Below, piece after piece: positions 9,418-19,357 of a stretch of 64,000 nucleotides of DNA. The stretch comes from CAXBGS01 sp963975425 (GTDB lineage: Bacteria; Planctomycetota; Planctomycetia; Pirellulales; Pirellulaceae): the NCBI GenBank assembly GCA_963975425.1, contig CAXBGS010000004.1:558001-622000 (forward strand), in the 5' to 3' direction. A program made the translations under genes and the position numbers. The notes beneath the pieces were generated by a model. That model was not told the DNA's origin and did no database searches. It saw only the letters and a list, made by a program, of their open reading frames with translations. Every line of letters starts with the position of its first letter. Positions within the stretch are counted from its first letter, which is position 1.

Positions 9418-10191
9418 ATGTTGCCTGGAATCAAGCTGTTTGACTTGACCGACCGTGTCGCCATCGTCACCGGTGGCTCCAAAGGGCTGGGCAAAGCCAT
9501 GGCGGCCGGCCTCGCGTCGGCAGGTTGTCAAACGGTCCTGATCAGCCGAACGGCGGGCGAAGTCGAACAGGCCGCCAACGAAATTCAGCGTGACCACGGT
9601 GTCAAATCGCTGGGAATCGCCGCCGACGTTACGAATCCGCAACAGATCGACGCGGTGATGCAGCAGGTGGCTCAGGATTTCGGGCGGATTGACATTCTGA
9701 TCAACAACGCGGGCATCAATGTCCGCGGTCCGATCGACGAATTGACGCTGGATGATTTCCGTGCGGTCCAGCAGGTGAACGTTGACGCACTATGGTCGGC
9801 GTGCCGAAGTGCCGTGCCACTGATGAAGCAAAACGGCAAAGGCCGCATCATCAACCTGGCCAGCACCCTGGGGCTGGTGGGACTCGCCAATCGAACGCCT
9901 TATGCCACCAGCAAGGGTGCCGTCGTGCAATTGACCCGGGCACTCGCCCTTGAGCTGGCCGACAGCAACATCACCGTCAATGCGATTTGCCCAGGCCCGT
10001 TTCTGACGCCAATGAACGAGCCGATCGCCGATTCTGAAGAAGCGAAAAAGTTCATCGTCGGCGCGGTCGCCTTGAACCGCTGGGGACGAATGGAAGAAAT
10101 CCAAGGTGCCGCGATCTATTTGGCCAGCGACGCGTCCAGCTATACCACCGGCAGTATGCTGGTCGTCGACGGCGGTTGGACTGCCCGGTAA
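9418..10191 (+). CDS. SDR-family NAD(P)-dependent oxidoreductase
   Basis: This 257-residue classical short-chain dehydrogenase has the cofactor motif T-G-G-S-K-G-L-G (residues 18-25), N-N-A-G (96-99), catalytic Ser149 and the Y-x-x-x-K pair Tyr162/Lys166 (PYATSKGAV). The C-terminal motif ICPGPFLTPMN and the final GSMLVVDGGWTAR are typical of gluconate 5-dehydrogenase or 3-oxoacyl-ACP reductase-like members. AAAGGAAG at about 9400 fits a ribosome binding site. The substrate is unknown; there is no operon partner. Confidence 0.92.
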   Translation: MLPGIKLFDLTDRVAIVTGGSKGLGKAMAAGLASAGCQTVLISRTAGEVEQAANEIQRDHGVKSLGIAADVTNPQQIDAVMQQVAQDFGRIDILINNAGINVRGPIDELTLDDFRAVQQVNVDALWSACRSAVPLMKQNGKGRIINLASTLGLVGLANRTPYATSKGAVVQLTRALALELADSNITVNAICPGPFLTPMNEPIADSEEAKKFIVGAVALNRWGRMEEIQGAAIYLASDASSYTTGSMLVVDGGWTAR

Positions 10192-10337
10192 ACGCCCAGG
10201 TCGCAATAGTTCTCCGGCAAACCCGATAGATCTCTGGCAAATAGGTATGCGTCCGGGGATCCCTTTTCGGATACGATAAAGAGGGTTCAGATACGATCGA
10301 CAGTCAATGGTGACATTGGAACTTTGAGGGTTTACCG

Positions 10338-11279
10338 ATGAGCTGGTACTTGTTTGGCCGAAATTCTTCGTCGTGCCTGATCGCCACTGCGATCGCACTT
10401 GTCACCTCGGCGATTGCCACGTCGTCATACGTCGGCGCCGACGATCCCGTGTTCTCTGGCCCTCAAGTCGGCGAAAAGCTGACGCCATTCAAAGTGCTTT
10501 CGGTCTATGGCGAAACCGCTGGAACCGAAGTCGACCCAATCAAGCTGGCCAGCGGCGAACCGACACTGCTGATCTTTGTCCACAAACTAACGCGACCCGG
10601 CATAGCGCTAACCCGAGCGCTGACCGAATACGCGCTCGGCCAAAAAAAGAACGGCGTGCACACCGGAATCATCTGGCTCGATGACGACAAGGCCCAAGCA
10701 GAATCCTATCTGACTCGCGCGGCGGGCTCGCTGAATTTCGTCGTACCTGTCGGCATCTCCGTCGATGGCGGCGAAGGCCCGGGCGCGTACGGACTCAATC
10801 GCAACGTCGAATTGACGATCCTGGTGGCCGACGACGACCAAGTGAAAGCGAATTACGCACTCGTCCAGCCCAGCGTTACCGAAGCGGCCGAGATCGCCGC
10901 CGAAGTTGCGAAACTGGTCGGACAACCGGCGCCCAAACAATCCGAGCTAGAAAAACTAGCTTACCCGCGCGGCATGATGCGAGCTCGCGTGATGAAGAAG
11001 GACGCGGAACCAACCGACGATCAAGCTCAAGCACCGGGAACAATCCTGCGCACGATGATGAAAGAATTGGTCGCCCGAGACGCCAGTGCGGATTCGGTCA
11101 AAGCGTCGATCCAGTCGATCGAAAAATGGATGGCCGATCAGCCACAGCGCAAAACGCAACTGGCAAAGATGGCCGGCGCGGTACTCGAGCGAGGTATGGG
11201 CAGCGAAGCGGTGCAGCAGCAATTAAAAAAGTGGCAGAAACTTGCCAGCGAATCGCGCCCCGTCACGCAACCACGATAG
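10338..11279 (+). CDS. Exported thioredoxin-fold-like protein without redox cysteines
   Basis: The 313-residue protein has a signal peptide (LIATAIALVTSAIATSSYVGA) and then a region of about 170 residues resembling a peroxiredoxin/thioredoxin fold: VGEKLTPFKVLSVYGE, GEPTLLIFVHKLTRPG where a redox C-x-x-C would normally be, and LVADDDQVKANYALVQPS. The active-site cysteines are absent (V-H-K-L-T-R-P), so it is probably not a thiol oxidoreductase. The C-terminal 100 residues are helical and charged. The next gene starts 11 bp downstream, which suggests an operon with the PSD1-type cytochrome and DUF1501 genes. Confidence 0.7.
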   Translation: MSWYLFGRNSSSCLIATAIALVTSAIATSSYVGADDPVFSGPQVGEKLTPFKVLSVYGETAGTEVDPIKLASGEPTLLIFVHKLTRPGIALTRALTEYALGQKKNGVHTGIIWLDDDKAQAESYLTRAAGSLNFVVPVGISVDGGEGPGAYGLNRNVELTILVADDDQVKANYALVQPSVTEAAEIAAEVAKLVGQPAPKQSELEKLAYPRGMMRARVMKKDAEPTDDQAQAPGTILRTMMKELVARDASADSVKASIQSIEKWMADQPQRKTQLAKMAGAVLERGMGSEAVQQQLKKWQKLASESRPVTQPR

Positions 11280-11289
11280 GTGCACGTCG

Positions 11290-13485
11290 ATGCAAGTCCG
11301 ATCGATCCTTTGCTTTGCTCTGTTAGCCGGCATCGTCCAAACGGCGCTGGCCGACGGGATCGAAGACTCGTCACCGGCGACGATCGATTTTGACACCCAG
11401 ATCATCCCGCTGCTGACTCGATACGGATGTAACGCGGGATCATGCCATGGTGCCGCCATCGGTCGTGGCGGTTTCAAGCTGTCGCTGCTGGGCTCCGGTG
11501 CGGCGGAAGACCACGATGCCATCGTCCACGCGTTGGAAGGCCGGCGCGTGAATCGTTTCATGCCCGAGCGGAGCTTGTTGTTGCTCAAGCCCACCGAACA
11601 AATCGGTCACGAAGGCGGCCTTGTGTTTGAAGAAGACTCGCCCGCCTTTGACCGCATGCGGACTTGGATCGAACAAGGTGCACAGAGAGCGCGGACGCGA
11701 CGCTTAGCATCGCTGAGCGTTTCGCCGCAGGACGCCTTGGTCGCTCATTCGGGCGACTCGGTACCGCTGCGCGTGATGGCGACGTTTACCGAACCATCGT
11801 CCGGACGGTCATCGCAAACCGACGTGACCGAGTGGACGGTCTTTACACCGGGTGACGCAGAAGCGGTCACGATTGATCGTCAAGAAAGGCAAATCACCGT
11901 CCTTCGCAGTGGCGTTCACGTTGTGATCGCTCGCTTTATGGATCGTGTTTTGCCGATACGCTTGACCGTTCCGATTCACTCGGCCGATACCAACATCGTG
12001 GCAGATTCACCGCCAGCGACTTCCTCTTCGTCTACCGACAATCCGATCGACCGATTTGTCGACGACCAACTCAAAAGACTCCGACTGCCTGCTTCCCCTC
12101 GCAGCGATGACCATGCTTTCTTGCGGCGTGTGACGCTTGACCTTGCTGGCCGACTTCCGACGCCCGAGGAAACCGAACGATTCGCTTCGGATCCGTCTGC
12201 TGACAAACGCGACAATAAAATTGACGCACTGCTCGGCTCGCCCGACTTCGCTGATTACTGGGCACTCAAGTGGGCGAACATTCTAGCAATCGATGCAGCG
12301 GAACTGCAGACCGAGGGCGCCGACGCTTATCATCGCTGGCTCGCGGATCGCATCGGCAACGACACTCCGATGCATTTAATGGCCCGCGATTTACTGACCG
12401 CGCTCGGCGATAGTTTTCATGTGGGGCCCGCGAATTTTTCACGATTCGGCAAGAGTCCCGGTGATTTGGCTGAACACGTCTCGCAAGCCTTCATGGGCGT
12501 CCGGCTCCGATGCGCCAATTGCCACAACCATCCGCTCGATCATTGGACACAGGATGACTACCACGGATTATCGGCGGTGTTTGCCAAACTGAAACGTGGG
12601 CGGATCGTTTCGGTAAGCACTCGCGGCGAGGTGACTCACCCGGTGACGGGCCAACCCGCAACGCCACGCATTCCAGGGTTGCGTTTCTTGCAGCCCGACG
12701 AATCCGGCCGAGACGCATTCGCCGCGTGGTTAACCTCAGACAACAACCCGTATTTGGCAACGGTGACGGCCAACCGAATTTGGCGTGAGCTCATGGGACG
12801 TGGTTTGGTCGAACCCGTCGATGATATGCGTGCCACCAATCCGGCAACCCACCCGGAACTGCTCGATTGGCTAGCCGATGACTTTGCCAATCACGGTTTC
12901 AGCATGAAGTCGACCATTGCCACGATCTGCCGCAGTGAGGCCTATCAGCGTCAAAGCCAGGGGGTGTCCGGCAACGAATCGGACGTTCAATTCTATTCGC
13001 ACGCATTGGTCCGACCACTCGAAGCCGAAGTAGTTGCCGATGCCATCGGTGACGTGACGGGCGTGCCGCTTGACGTTTCTGATGGTTCGCAATCCCGAAC
13101 GATCACCCTGACCGACAATCGCATCGAATCACGAACGCTGGATTTGCTGGGCCGATGCGATCGGTCACTTGGCTGTGATGCGACCGGTGACTCGCGCGCG
13201 ACCCTGACTCGCGCACTGCACATGATCAACGGTTCCTTGCTGCAAGAAAGAATCACCAGCCCCGATGGAACGCTGGCAACCTTGCTGGCGTCCGGTGATG
13301 ACAACGCGAGCGTTCTTGATCGTTTGATGTTGTCGGCACTAAGCCGGCCTGACGCATCGGCATCCGATCTTTGGAAACGAGAATTAGAAAACGCAAACTT
13401 ACAGAGTGACGAAACGCGACGCGAATTCTTTGAAGATGTTTTTTGGGGCATTCTGGCCAGCGACACTTTCGCAACCAATCATTAG
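11290..13485 (+). CDS. PSD1-like cytochrome protein with DUF1549 and DUF1553 domains
   Basis: The ATG at 11290 begins a signal peptide (MQVRSILCFALLAGIVQTALA) with AGGTG upstream. The 731-residue protein contains the motif YGCNAGSCHG (C-x4-C-H) about 45 residues in, which in this family marks a heme-c-like segment with unusual spacing. A DUF1549 domain follows (NPIDRFVDDQLKRLRL..., FLRRVTLDLAGRLPTPEE), with a second, canonical C-x2-C-H motif (RCANCHNHPLDHWTQDDYHG), and then DUF1553 (PYLATVTANRIWRELMGRGLVEPVDDM). These proteins are abundant in planctomycetes and are exported; their substrate is not established. The next gene, DUF1501, is its usual partner. Confidence 0.9.
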   Translation: MQVRSILCFALLAGIVQTALADGIEDSSPATIDFDTQIIPLLTRYGCNAGSCHGAAIGRGGFKLSLLGSGAAEDHDAIVHALEGRRVNRFMPERSLLLLKPTEQIGHEGGLVFEEDSPAFDRMRTWIEQGAQRARTRRLASLSVSPQDALVAHSGDSVPLRVMATFTEPSSGRSSQTDVTEWTVFTPGDAEAVTIDRQERQITVLRSGVHVVIARFMDRVLPIRLTVPIHSADTNIVADSPPATSSSSTDNPIDRFVDDQLKRLRLPASPRSDDHAFLRRVTLDLAGRLPTPEETERFASDPSADKRDNKIDALLGSPDFADYWALKWANILAIDAAELQTEGADAYHRWLADRIGNDTPMHLMARDLLTALGDSFHVGPANFSRFGKSPGDLAEHVSQAFMGVRLRCANCHNHPLDHWTQDDYHGLSAVFAKLKRGRIVSVSTRGEVTHPVTGQPATPRIPGLRFLQPDESGRDAFAAWLTSDNNPYLATVTANRIWRELMGRGLVEPVDDMRATNPATHPELLDWLADDFANHGFSMKSTIATICRSEAYQRQSQGVSGNESDVQFYSHALVRPLEAEVVADAIGDVTGVPLDVSDGSQSRTITLTDNRIESRTLDLLGRCDRSLGCDATGDSRATLTRALHMINGSLLQERITSPDGTLATLLASGDDNASVLDRLMLSALSRPDASASDLWKRELENANLQSDETRREFFEDVFWGILASDTFATNH

Positions 13486-13499
13486 CGACAGGTGAAACG

Positions 13500-14837
13500 A
13501 TGACGGGTCGAAAACGAAACGATAACCACCGCCGATGCGATGGCGTGCGCCGTCGTGATGTCTTGCATGTCGGCGGATTGACGGCCCTGGGTGTGAACCT
13601 GGCCGATTGGATTGGTATCCGCAGTGCTAGCGCGGACCAGCCACAGACGAAAGCCACATCTTGCATCCTGATTTGGCTAGACGGCGGCCCCAGTCACCTG
13701 GAAACGTTTGATCTGAAACCGGATGCGCCGAAAGAGGTCCGTGGCCCCTTCAGCCCAATTGCCACGAGCGTTCCAGGGATTTCGATTAGCGAGCATATGC
13801 CCGAAACAGCCAAGATGATGGACAAGATCGCATTGGTGCGATCGATGACATCGACGCTGGGCGAACATAATTTCGCAAGCCACTATATGCTGACCGGTTA
13901 CAAGCCGACTCCCGCGTTGGTGTACCCCGGCATGCCATCGGTTGTCACGCATCTTGACGATGGCGGCGCGGCGATTCCGGCAAACGTGGCGTTGCAACGT
14001 CCCAACGCCATGTCGGGGCCAGGATACCTCTCGGGAAATACGTCGCCGTTCGTCGTGCAGGGCGATCCATCCAAGCCAGACTTTCATGTTCAAGACCTGA
14101 CGTCGTCTTCGATGTTGCCCGAAATGAGACACACTCGTCGCCGCCGTTTGCGAGACGCCGTCGACGATTTCTCTCGAGGGTTCGAGCTTGCCGCGTCCGC
14201 ATCGAATCCGTCGACATCGTTCGACCAAGCCTATGATTTGATCGCTTCCCAACAAGCCCGCCAAGCGTTTGACCTGGAGCAAGAACCCTCGGCACTGCGT
14301 GCCAAGTACGGACGACACACCCTCGGTCAAAGTTGCCTGATGGCGCGGCGACTGATCGAAGCGGGAACGAAATTCGTCACCGTGACGGACCGCGGCTGGG
14401 ATACACACGAACAACTCTACACGCGTCTTAAGGAAGGCTATACCGGCGGCAGCGTGGGCAAAATCCCAAAACTCGACACAGCCTTTTCCGCTCTGGTGGC
14501 GGATTTGTCCCATCGCGGTTTGTTGGATTCAACAATGGTGATTGTGATGGGCGAGTTCGGCAGGACACCGAAGTTGAATCCGCGTGGCGGCCGCGATCAC
14601 TGGCCTCGCGCGTTCAGCGTCGCTTTGGCCGGAGGCGGAATCCGCGGCGGACAAGTGGTCGGCAAATCCGATGCCCACGGCGAACGTCCGGCCGAGCGAC
14701 CGGTCACCCCCGCCGATTTGGCTCGCACGATCTACAACCAGATCGGAATCGATCCGGACCAAGAACTGCATACCGCCGACGGCCGTCCGGTGCAAATCAA
14801 CCGAGACGGTACGATGATTGACGAGCTGGTGTCGTGA
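13500..14837 (+). CDS. Tat-exported DUF1501 protein (sulfatase/alkaline-phosphatase-like fold)
   Basis: The start at 13500 lies 15 bp after the upstream stop, behind AGGTGAAACG. The 445-residue protein has a Tat-type leader (RRRDVLHVGGLTALGVNLA) and DUF1501 motifs: SCILIWLDGGPSHLETFDLKPDAP, EHNFASHYMLTGYKP, TDRGWDTHE and VIVMGEFGRTPKLN...GRDHWP near the C-terminus. Family members resemble sulfatases in fold and have conserved Asp and His metal ligands (LDGG, GRDHW), but no activity is proven. It sits directly after the DUF1549/DUF1553 gene, the usual pairing, and is coupled to the following WD40 gene by a 4-bp overlap. Confidence 0.9.
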   Translation: MTGRKRNDNHRRCDGVRRRDVLHVGGLTALGVNLADWIGIRSASADQPQTKATSCILIWLDGGPSHLETFDLKPDAPKEVRGPFSPIATSVPGISISEHMPETAKMMDKIALVRSMTSTLGEHNFASHYMLTGYKPTPALVYPGMPSVVTHLDDGGAAIPANVALQRPNAMSGPGYLSGNTSPFVVQGDPSKPDFHVQDLTSSSMLPEMRHTRRRRLRDAVDDFSRGFELAASASNPSTSFDQAYDLIASQQARQAFDLEQEPSALRAKYGRHTLGQSCLMARRLIEAGTKFVTVTDRGWDTHEQLYTRLKEGYTGGSVGKIPKLDTAFSALVADLSHRGLLDSTMVIVMGEFGRTPKLNPRGGRDHWPRAFSVALAGGGIRGGQVVGKSDAHGERPAERPVTPADLARTIYNQIGIDPDQELHTADGRPVQINRDGTMIDELVS

Positions 14838-15841
14838 CGCAAATCAGGCATCAAACATCGCGAATCAACCGACGAACTTGGATTGCCGGTGCGGCGGCAC
14901 CGTGCATTGCAGGTCTGTCCCAGGCGACCGGGGCGTTGGCAACGGAACCCGCTGTCGCCGGAACGATTGCCGCACCGATCACGTCGATCATTTTCAGTCC
15001 CGACGGATCCAAGGTATTAGCGGGATCCCAAGCGGGCGTCTCGATTCGCGACGCGGTCACACTGAAAGAGTTTCGGCATCTTTCGGTACCGATGGACAAT
15101 GTTCACGATCTTCGATTCACGCCCGACGGCAGTCTGTTGGCCATTGCCGGCGGCAACCCCGGTGAGCAAGGAGTCGTCCAGCTGATTGACTGGCCATCGG
15201 CAAACGTTCGCCAACAAATCCTGCATCACGACGACGTTGTTGACGGTGTGGACTTTTGCCCGTTGAGCAAGCGTTTGGTAACGGCATCGTCAGACGAAGT
15301 CTGCGCAGTCTTTGAGATTGGATCATCGAAGCCAAACGCTCGTTTCACGGCACATTCCAAAGCCGTGCGCAGCGTGCGTTTCTTGCCGTCGGGCGAATCG
15401 ATCGTCAGTGCATCGCGCGACGAAACCTTACGGGTCTGGCAGGCGTCTGCGGGTGAAGCGATTCGGACCATGCATAACCATTCGCGAGACGTCAATGCGC
15501 TCGCACTGCGGCCGGATGAAAGCGCAGCGATGCCGATGATTGCATCCGCCTCAGCCGATTTGACCATTCGATTCTGGCAGCCAACGATCGGTCGCATGGT
15601 CCGCTTTGCGCGCGTCCCTAGCGAACCCCTGTCGATTCAGTGGAGCGCGACCGCCGACGCATTGATCGCGGGTTGTGCTGACGGAACGGTGCGACACATC
15701 GATCCAGTCGGCGTGAAAGTGCTGGGCCAGCAGAATCTTTCAACATGCTGGTTGCACGCCCTGGCTGTCGACCCAAAAATCGCCGGCCACATCGTGGCGG
15801 GCACGGCCGACGGAAAGATCGTCGCAGCGACTGGTATGTGA
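14834..15841 (+). CDS. Exported WD40-repeat protein
   Basis: The start is GTG at 14834, overlapping the DUF1501 stop as GTGA, a sign of translational coupling. The 335-residue protein opens with a Tat-like leader (NRRTWIAGAAAPCIAGL). It then has about six WD40-type blades: ITSIIFSPDGSKVLAGSQAG, VHDLRFTPDGSLLAIAGG, VDGVDFCPLSKRLVTASSD, VRSVRFLPSGESIVSASRDETLRVWQ and later repeats. It probably forms a beta-propeller scaffold in the periplasm. WD40 genes commonly follow PSD1/DUF1501 pairs in planctomycetes, so a shared function is likely but unknown. Confidence 0.88.
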   Translation: MTQIRHQTSRINRRTWIAGAAAPCIAGLSQATGALATEPAVAGTIAAPITSIIFSPDGSKVLAGSQAGVSIRDAVTLKEFRHLSVPMDNVHDLRFTPDGSLLAIAGGNPGEQGVVQLIDWPSANVRQQILHHDDVVDGVDFCPLSKRLVTASSDEVCAVFEIGSSKPNARFTAHSKAVRSVRFLPSGESIVSASRDETLRVWQASAGEAIRTMHNHSRDVNALALRPDESAAMPMIASASADLTIRFWQPTIGRMVRFARVPSEPLSIQWSATADALIAGCADGTVRHIDPVGVKVLGQQNLSTCWLHALAVDPKIAGHIVAGTADGKIVAATGM

Positions 15842-16046
15842 CATTGCGTCGGCCCCGCGATACCGTGCGTCAACGCACAAGACCGATAGCGTGTGGCACG
15901 GACGGATATCTGCGTCAAGGATCAACATCGCGGCCAAGGGGCATTTGATAGTATCATCTGTCATCTGAAATCAACCCGCAAATCGCTGCGGTCGTATCGA
16001 TGCACACACCATCGACGGCACGACCGCTTTCTCATCAACAAACGCC

Positions 16047-18635
16047 ATGCCGGTCAATCAAACAGAATCCAGTTCCATTCGCGAACAGTTGCAACGTCGG
16101 GGCACGATGCGATGGATTCATTTCGTGATCGTGTTGCTTTCGCTGGCGTTGACGGTTTTTGCCTGGTACTACTCGCGAGCCCAGCTGAACGCGAAAGTCG
16201 AAATGCAATTTGAGCGTGAAGCGGATCAAGCGGTCGAATTGGTACTCGAACGCATGCGAAAGTACGAAGAGGCCCTGCTGGCCAGCAGCGCGTTTGTGCT
16301 TTCAATCGACACTGACATAAGCCATGGCCGCTGGCGTCGCTATGTCGACCAACTGCAAATCCATAAACGTTATCCCGGCATCAACGGTCTCGGGATCATC
16401 TACAAAATTTCTCGTGATGAGGTTCCGTCATTCCTTGCGAAACAAAGATCGCGGCGTCCCAATTTTTCAATTCATCCAGAACACGAACGCGACACGCTGT
16501 GGCCGATCACCCACATCGTCCCCGTGCGCGGCAATGAAGAAGCCGTGGGATTGGATATGTCGCACGAAGAAAACAGGCGCACCGCAGCAGAAAAATCGGA
16601 GACGACTCGTTCAAGTCAGATCACCGGACCGATCACATTGGTCCAGGATGAACAGAGAAGTCCAGGATTCCTTTTCTATACACCGTTCTACCGATCGGGC
16701 ATTGACACCAAGTCATCCCGCACCGATCCGAGCAGCAGCGAAGATCAGTTCGGCGGATTGATCTATGCACCATTCGTCATGCGAAAGCTGATGCGAGGAA
16801 CGGTGCAAGAAAACAAACGGCCGATCGGCATGCGGATCCACGACGGCAAGGATTTACTGTTCGACGAACTCGTCCCCTCGGAACCGGACTTTGACCCCCA
16901 CGCCCGGTTTGAAAAAACTGTCGCGGTGCCACTTTATGGGCGCGTCTGGAATTTCAATATCCGCTCGGGGAAATCATTCCGCGACCAAGAGTGGCTGACG
17001 CAACCGACCACAATCTTGTTGACTGGATTGTTAATCAATTCCTTGCTGATTTGGATGTTCTTTTCGATCTCGCAAGCATCACGGCAATCGCTGCAAATGG
17101 CTGACCAGCTGACCAGTGATTTGACGAAGGTCTCGTTCGCCGCAAAAGTCAATCGCATCGGCATCTGGGACTTTAACCCCAACACGAAACAACTGCAGTG
17201 GGACGACACGATGTTTTCGTTGTACGGGTGTAAGCGAGAAACCTTTAAAAGCGATTATGAATCCTGGTACCAAACGGTGCACCCGGATGACCGTGATGAC
17301 ACAGTGCGGGCAATTGAAGAGGCGCTCGCCGGACGGCAACCGTTTGATGTGATGTTCCGGGTGATTCGAGATGACGGATCGATCCGCCACGTCGGCGGCC
17401 AGGCTGTCGTCTTCCGAGATAAACTCGGAAATCCGATTCGCATGCTAGGCGCCAACACCGACGTTACCGACCGAATGCAAATGGCCGGTGAACTGGAAGA
17501 CGCACGGCAATTACAAAATGCGATCCAGGATGCTGCCGCGGTCGCCATCATCGCCGTCGACTTGGAAGGCACCATCATCCACTTTAGCCCTGGTGCCGAA
17601 CGAATGTTGGGATACGAAGCCGATGAAGTGGTTGGCAAGAAATCGATCCTGATGTTTCATGACGCTCAGGAACTATCACAGTACGCAGCGAAGCGGAGCG
17701 AAGAAACTGGTCGTGCCATCGAACCTGACCTGCACGCCCTGACCGACGAAGTGATGCAGGTCAAGATTTCGCAGCACCAGTGGACCTATTTGACAAGAAC
17801 GGGCGACCGCATCCCGGTCCTGGCGACCACGACCGCGATTCGAGACAAGAGCAAGCAGGTCAAAGGCTTTCTGGCGGTCGCGGCAGACATCACGGACCGT
17901 ATCGATCACTTGAAACAAATCGAAGAAGCCAACATTAATCTGGCGCGCAGCAACGATGAGCTCGCCCAGTTTGCTTACGTGGCCTCGCACGACCTGCAGG
18001 CACCGCTGCGACGCATCATCTCGCTATCCGATCTGCTGCGAGACGAGATTGCCGAGAATTTGTCCGAAGAGGGCGAGGCGTTCATGAGCAAGATCGAATC
18101 GAGTGCGGAACGCATGCGAGGATTGATCTTGGATCTGTTGGCGTACTCGCGCGTGGAATCGACTGACATTGAATTGGTTCCCTGCGACGTCAACGAGATC
18201 GTACGCTTGGCCATTGAAAACCTGTCCGAAGTGATCAACGACGTTCAAGGAAAGGTCGACGTGGGTGATATGCCGACCATTTCGGCCGACTCACAACAGT
18301 TGCTGCAACTCTTTCAAAACTTGATTGGCAATGCAATGAAATATCGCAGCGACGCCCCACCGGAAGTTCAAGTTCGATCGCGATCCACGCCGACGCACTG
18401 GTACTTTTCGATTGCGGACAATGGCATCGGCATCGCCCCCGATTTTCGCGAACGCGTCTTCGGTGTTTTTAAACGCCTGCACACCGACGCTGAGTTTGCG
18501 GGCAACGGAATCGGACTGGCGATTTGCAAACGTATCATTGAACGTTTCAAAGGCAATATCTGGATCAGTGATTCGGAACTGGGTGGGACGAAATTCGAGT
18601 TCCGGATCCCCAAAGACGTCGAGAAGAAGCGATAG
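16047..18635 (+). CDS. CHASE-PAS-PAS membrane sensor histidine kinase
   Basis: The 862-residue protein has an N-terminal membrane segment (about 22-42), an extracytoplasmic CHASE-like sensor (about 55-330, including YPGINGLGIIY and GFLFYTPFYRS), and a second membrane segment (about 328-345). Two PAS domains follow (WDFNPNTKQLQWDD... and VDLEGTIIHFSPGAERMLGYEADEVVGK), then a HisKA helix with phospho-acceptor His648 (YVASHDLQAPLRRI) and an HATPase_c domain (NAMKYRSD, ADNGIGIAP, GNGIGLAICKRI). The H-D-L-Q-A-P context is that of kinases working with small Rcp1-like regulators. Such a regulator follows 184 bp downstream, so the two are a probable cognate pair. Confidence 0.93.
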   Translation: MPVNQTESSSIREQLQRRGTMRWIHFVIVLLSLALTVFAWYYSRAQLNAKVEMQFEREADQAVELVLERMRKYEEALLASSAFVLSIDTDISHGRWRRYVDQLQIHKRYPGINGLGIIYKISRDEVPSFLAKQRSRRPNFSIHPEHERDTLWPITHIVPVRGNEEAVGLDMSHEENRRTAAEKSETTRSSQITGPITLVQDEQRSPGFLFYTPFYRSGIDTKSSRTDPSSSEDQFGGLIYAPFVMRKLMRGTVQENKRPIGMRIHDGKDLLFDELVPSEPDFDPHARFEKTVAVPLYGRVWNFNIRSGKSFRDQEWLTQPTTILLTGLLINSLLIWMFFSISQASRQSLQMADQLTSDLTKVSFAAKVNRIGIWDFNPNTKQLQWDDTMFSLYGCKRETFKSDYESWYQTVHPDDRDDTVRAIEEALAGRQPFDVMFRVIRDDGSIRHVGGQAVVFRDKLGNPIRMLGANTDVTDRMQMAGELEDARQLQNAIQDAAAVAIIAVDLEGTIIHFSPGAERMLGYEADEVVGKKSILMFHDAQELSQYAAKRSEETGRAIEPDLHALTDEVMQVKISQHQWTYLTRTGDRIPVLATTTAIRDKSKQVKGFLAVAADITDRIDHLKQIEEANINLARSNDELAQFAYVASHDLQAPLRRIISLSDLLRDEIAENLSEEGEAFMSKIESSAERMRGLILDLLAYSRVESTDIELVPCDVNEIVRLAIENLSEVINDVQGKVDVGDMPTISADSQQLLQLFQNLIGNAMKYRSDAPPEVQVRSRSTPTHWYFSIADNGIGIAPDFRERVFGVFKRLHTDAEFAGNGIGLAICKRIIERFKGNIWISDSELGGTKFEFRIPKDVEKKR

Positions 18636-18819
18636 TGCCGACAACCGCCAATGCCGATCAAGCCACGCATTTTACGTACTGTCGCCGACTTCCAGAATCT
18701 GTTAGATAAGACATCTCAGTGGGATTATCGGCGGAAATTTATGCTGAGCAGACATTGCGTTATTACAAATTCAGCAAATAGCCGAACGCCAGTCATGGGG
18801 CGTCGTACGGGAGAGACAA

Positions 18820-19212
18820 GTGGAAAAGCCGATTCAATTAGCGATGTTGATCGACGACAGCGACATCGACAACATGCTTCACACGCGTACGCTGAAAAAA
18901 TCAGGCTTGGTCGAGCACGTCATTGCATTCGAATACGCCGAAGAGGCCTTGAAATTTCTAAGCAAAGGCGAGCACGGTGTTGACGTGATCTTTCTTGATA
19001 TCAACATGCCTCGCATGGACGGCTTTGAGTTCTTGGCGGCCTATAGCGAATTGAAGAATCAGCAAGCAACCACGATCGTGACGATGTTGTCGACGTCGAG
19101 CAATCCGACCGACGAAGACCGTGCGAAAAGCTTCTCGTCGGTTGCGATGTACCATGCCAAACCGTTGACGACCGAAGCCGTCCAAATGGTCGTCGACGAG
19201 CACTTCTCGTAA
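18820..19212 (+). CDS. Rcp1-like single-domain response regulator
   Basis: The 130-residue receiver starts at GTG 18820 behind GGGAGAGAC. It has the acidic pair D12/D13, phospho-acceptor Asp60 in VIFLDINMPRMDGFE, a Ser at position 91 and Lys114 in YHAKPLT, so all catalytic residues of a receiver are present. There is no output domain; small regulators of this type pass phosphate on or act by protein binding. Its position after the CHASE histidine kinase on the same strand suggests it is that kinase's partner. The region between them contains no other gene. Confidence 0.93.
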   Translation: MEKPIQLAMLIDDSDIDNMLHTRTLKKSGLVEHVIAFEYAEEALKFLSKGEHGVDVIFLDINMPRMDGFEFLAAYSELKNQQATTIVTMLSTSSNPTDEDRAKSFSSVAMYHAKPLTTEAVQMVVDEHFS

Positions 19213-19357
19213 GTATCTCGTCACGTCGCGTAAGTATCACGGGCAAGCACGCGTCGATCGGCCACGCGCCGATGTGTGCCGACGCCTCGTTGACAAGTAA
19301 CCATCCGCGAAAAACTGGGTCAACAAAAAACGCAACCTGTCCAAGTGCATGATTTGG

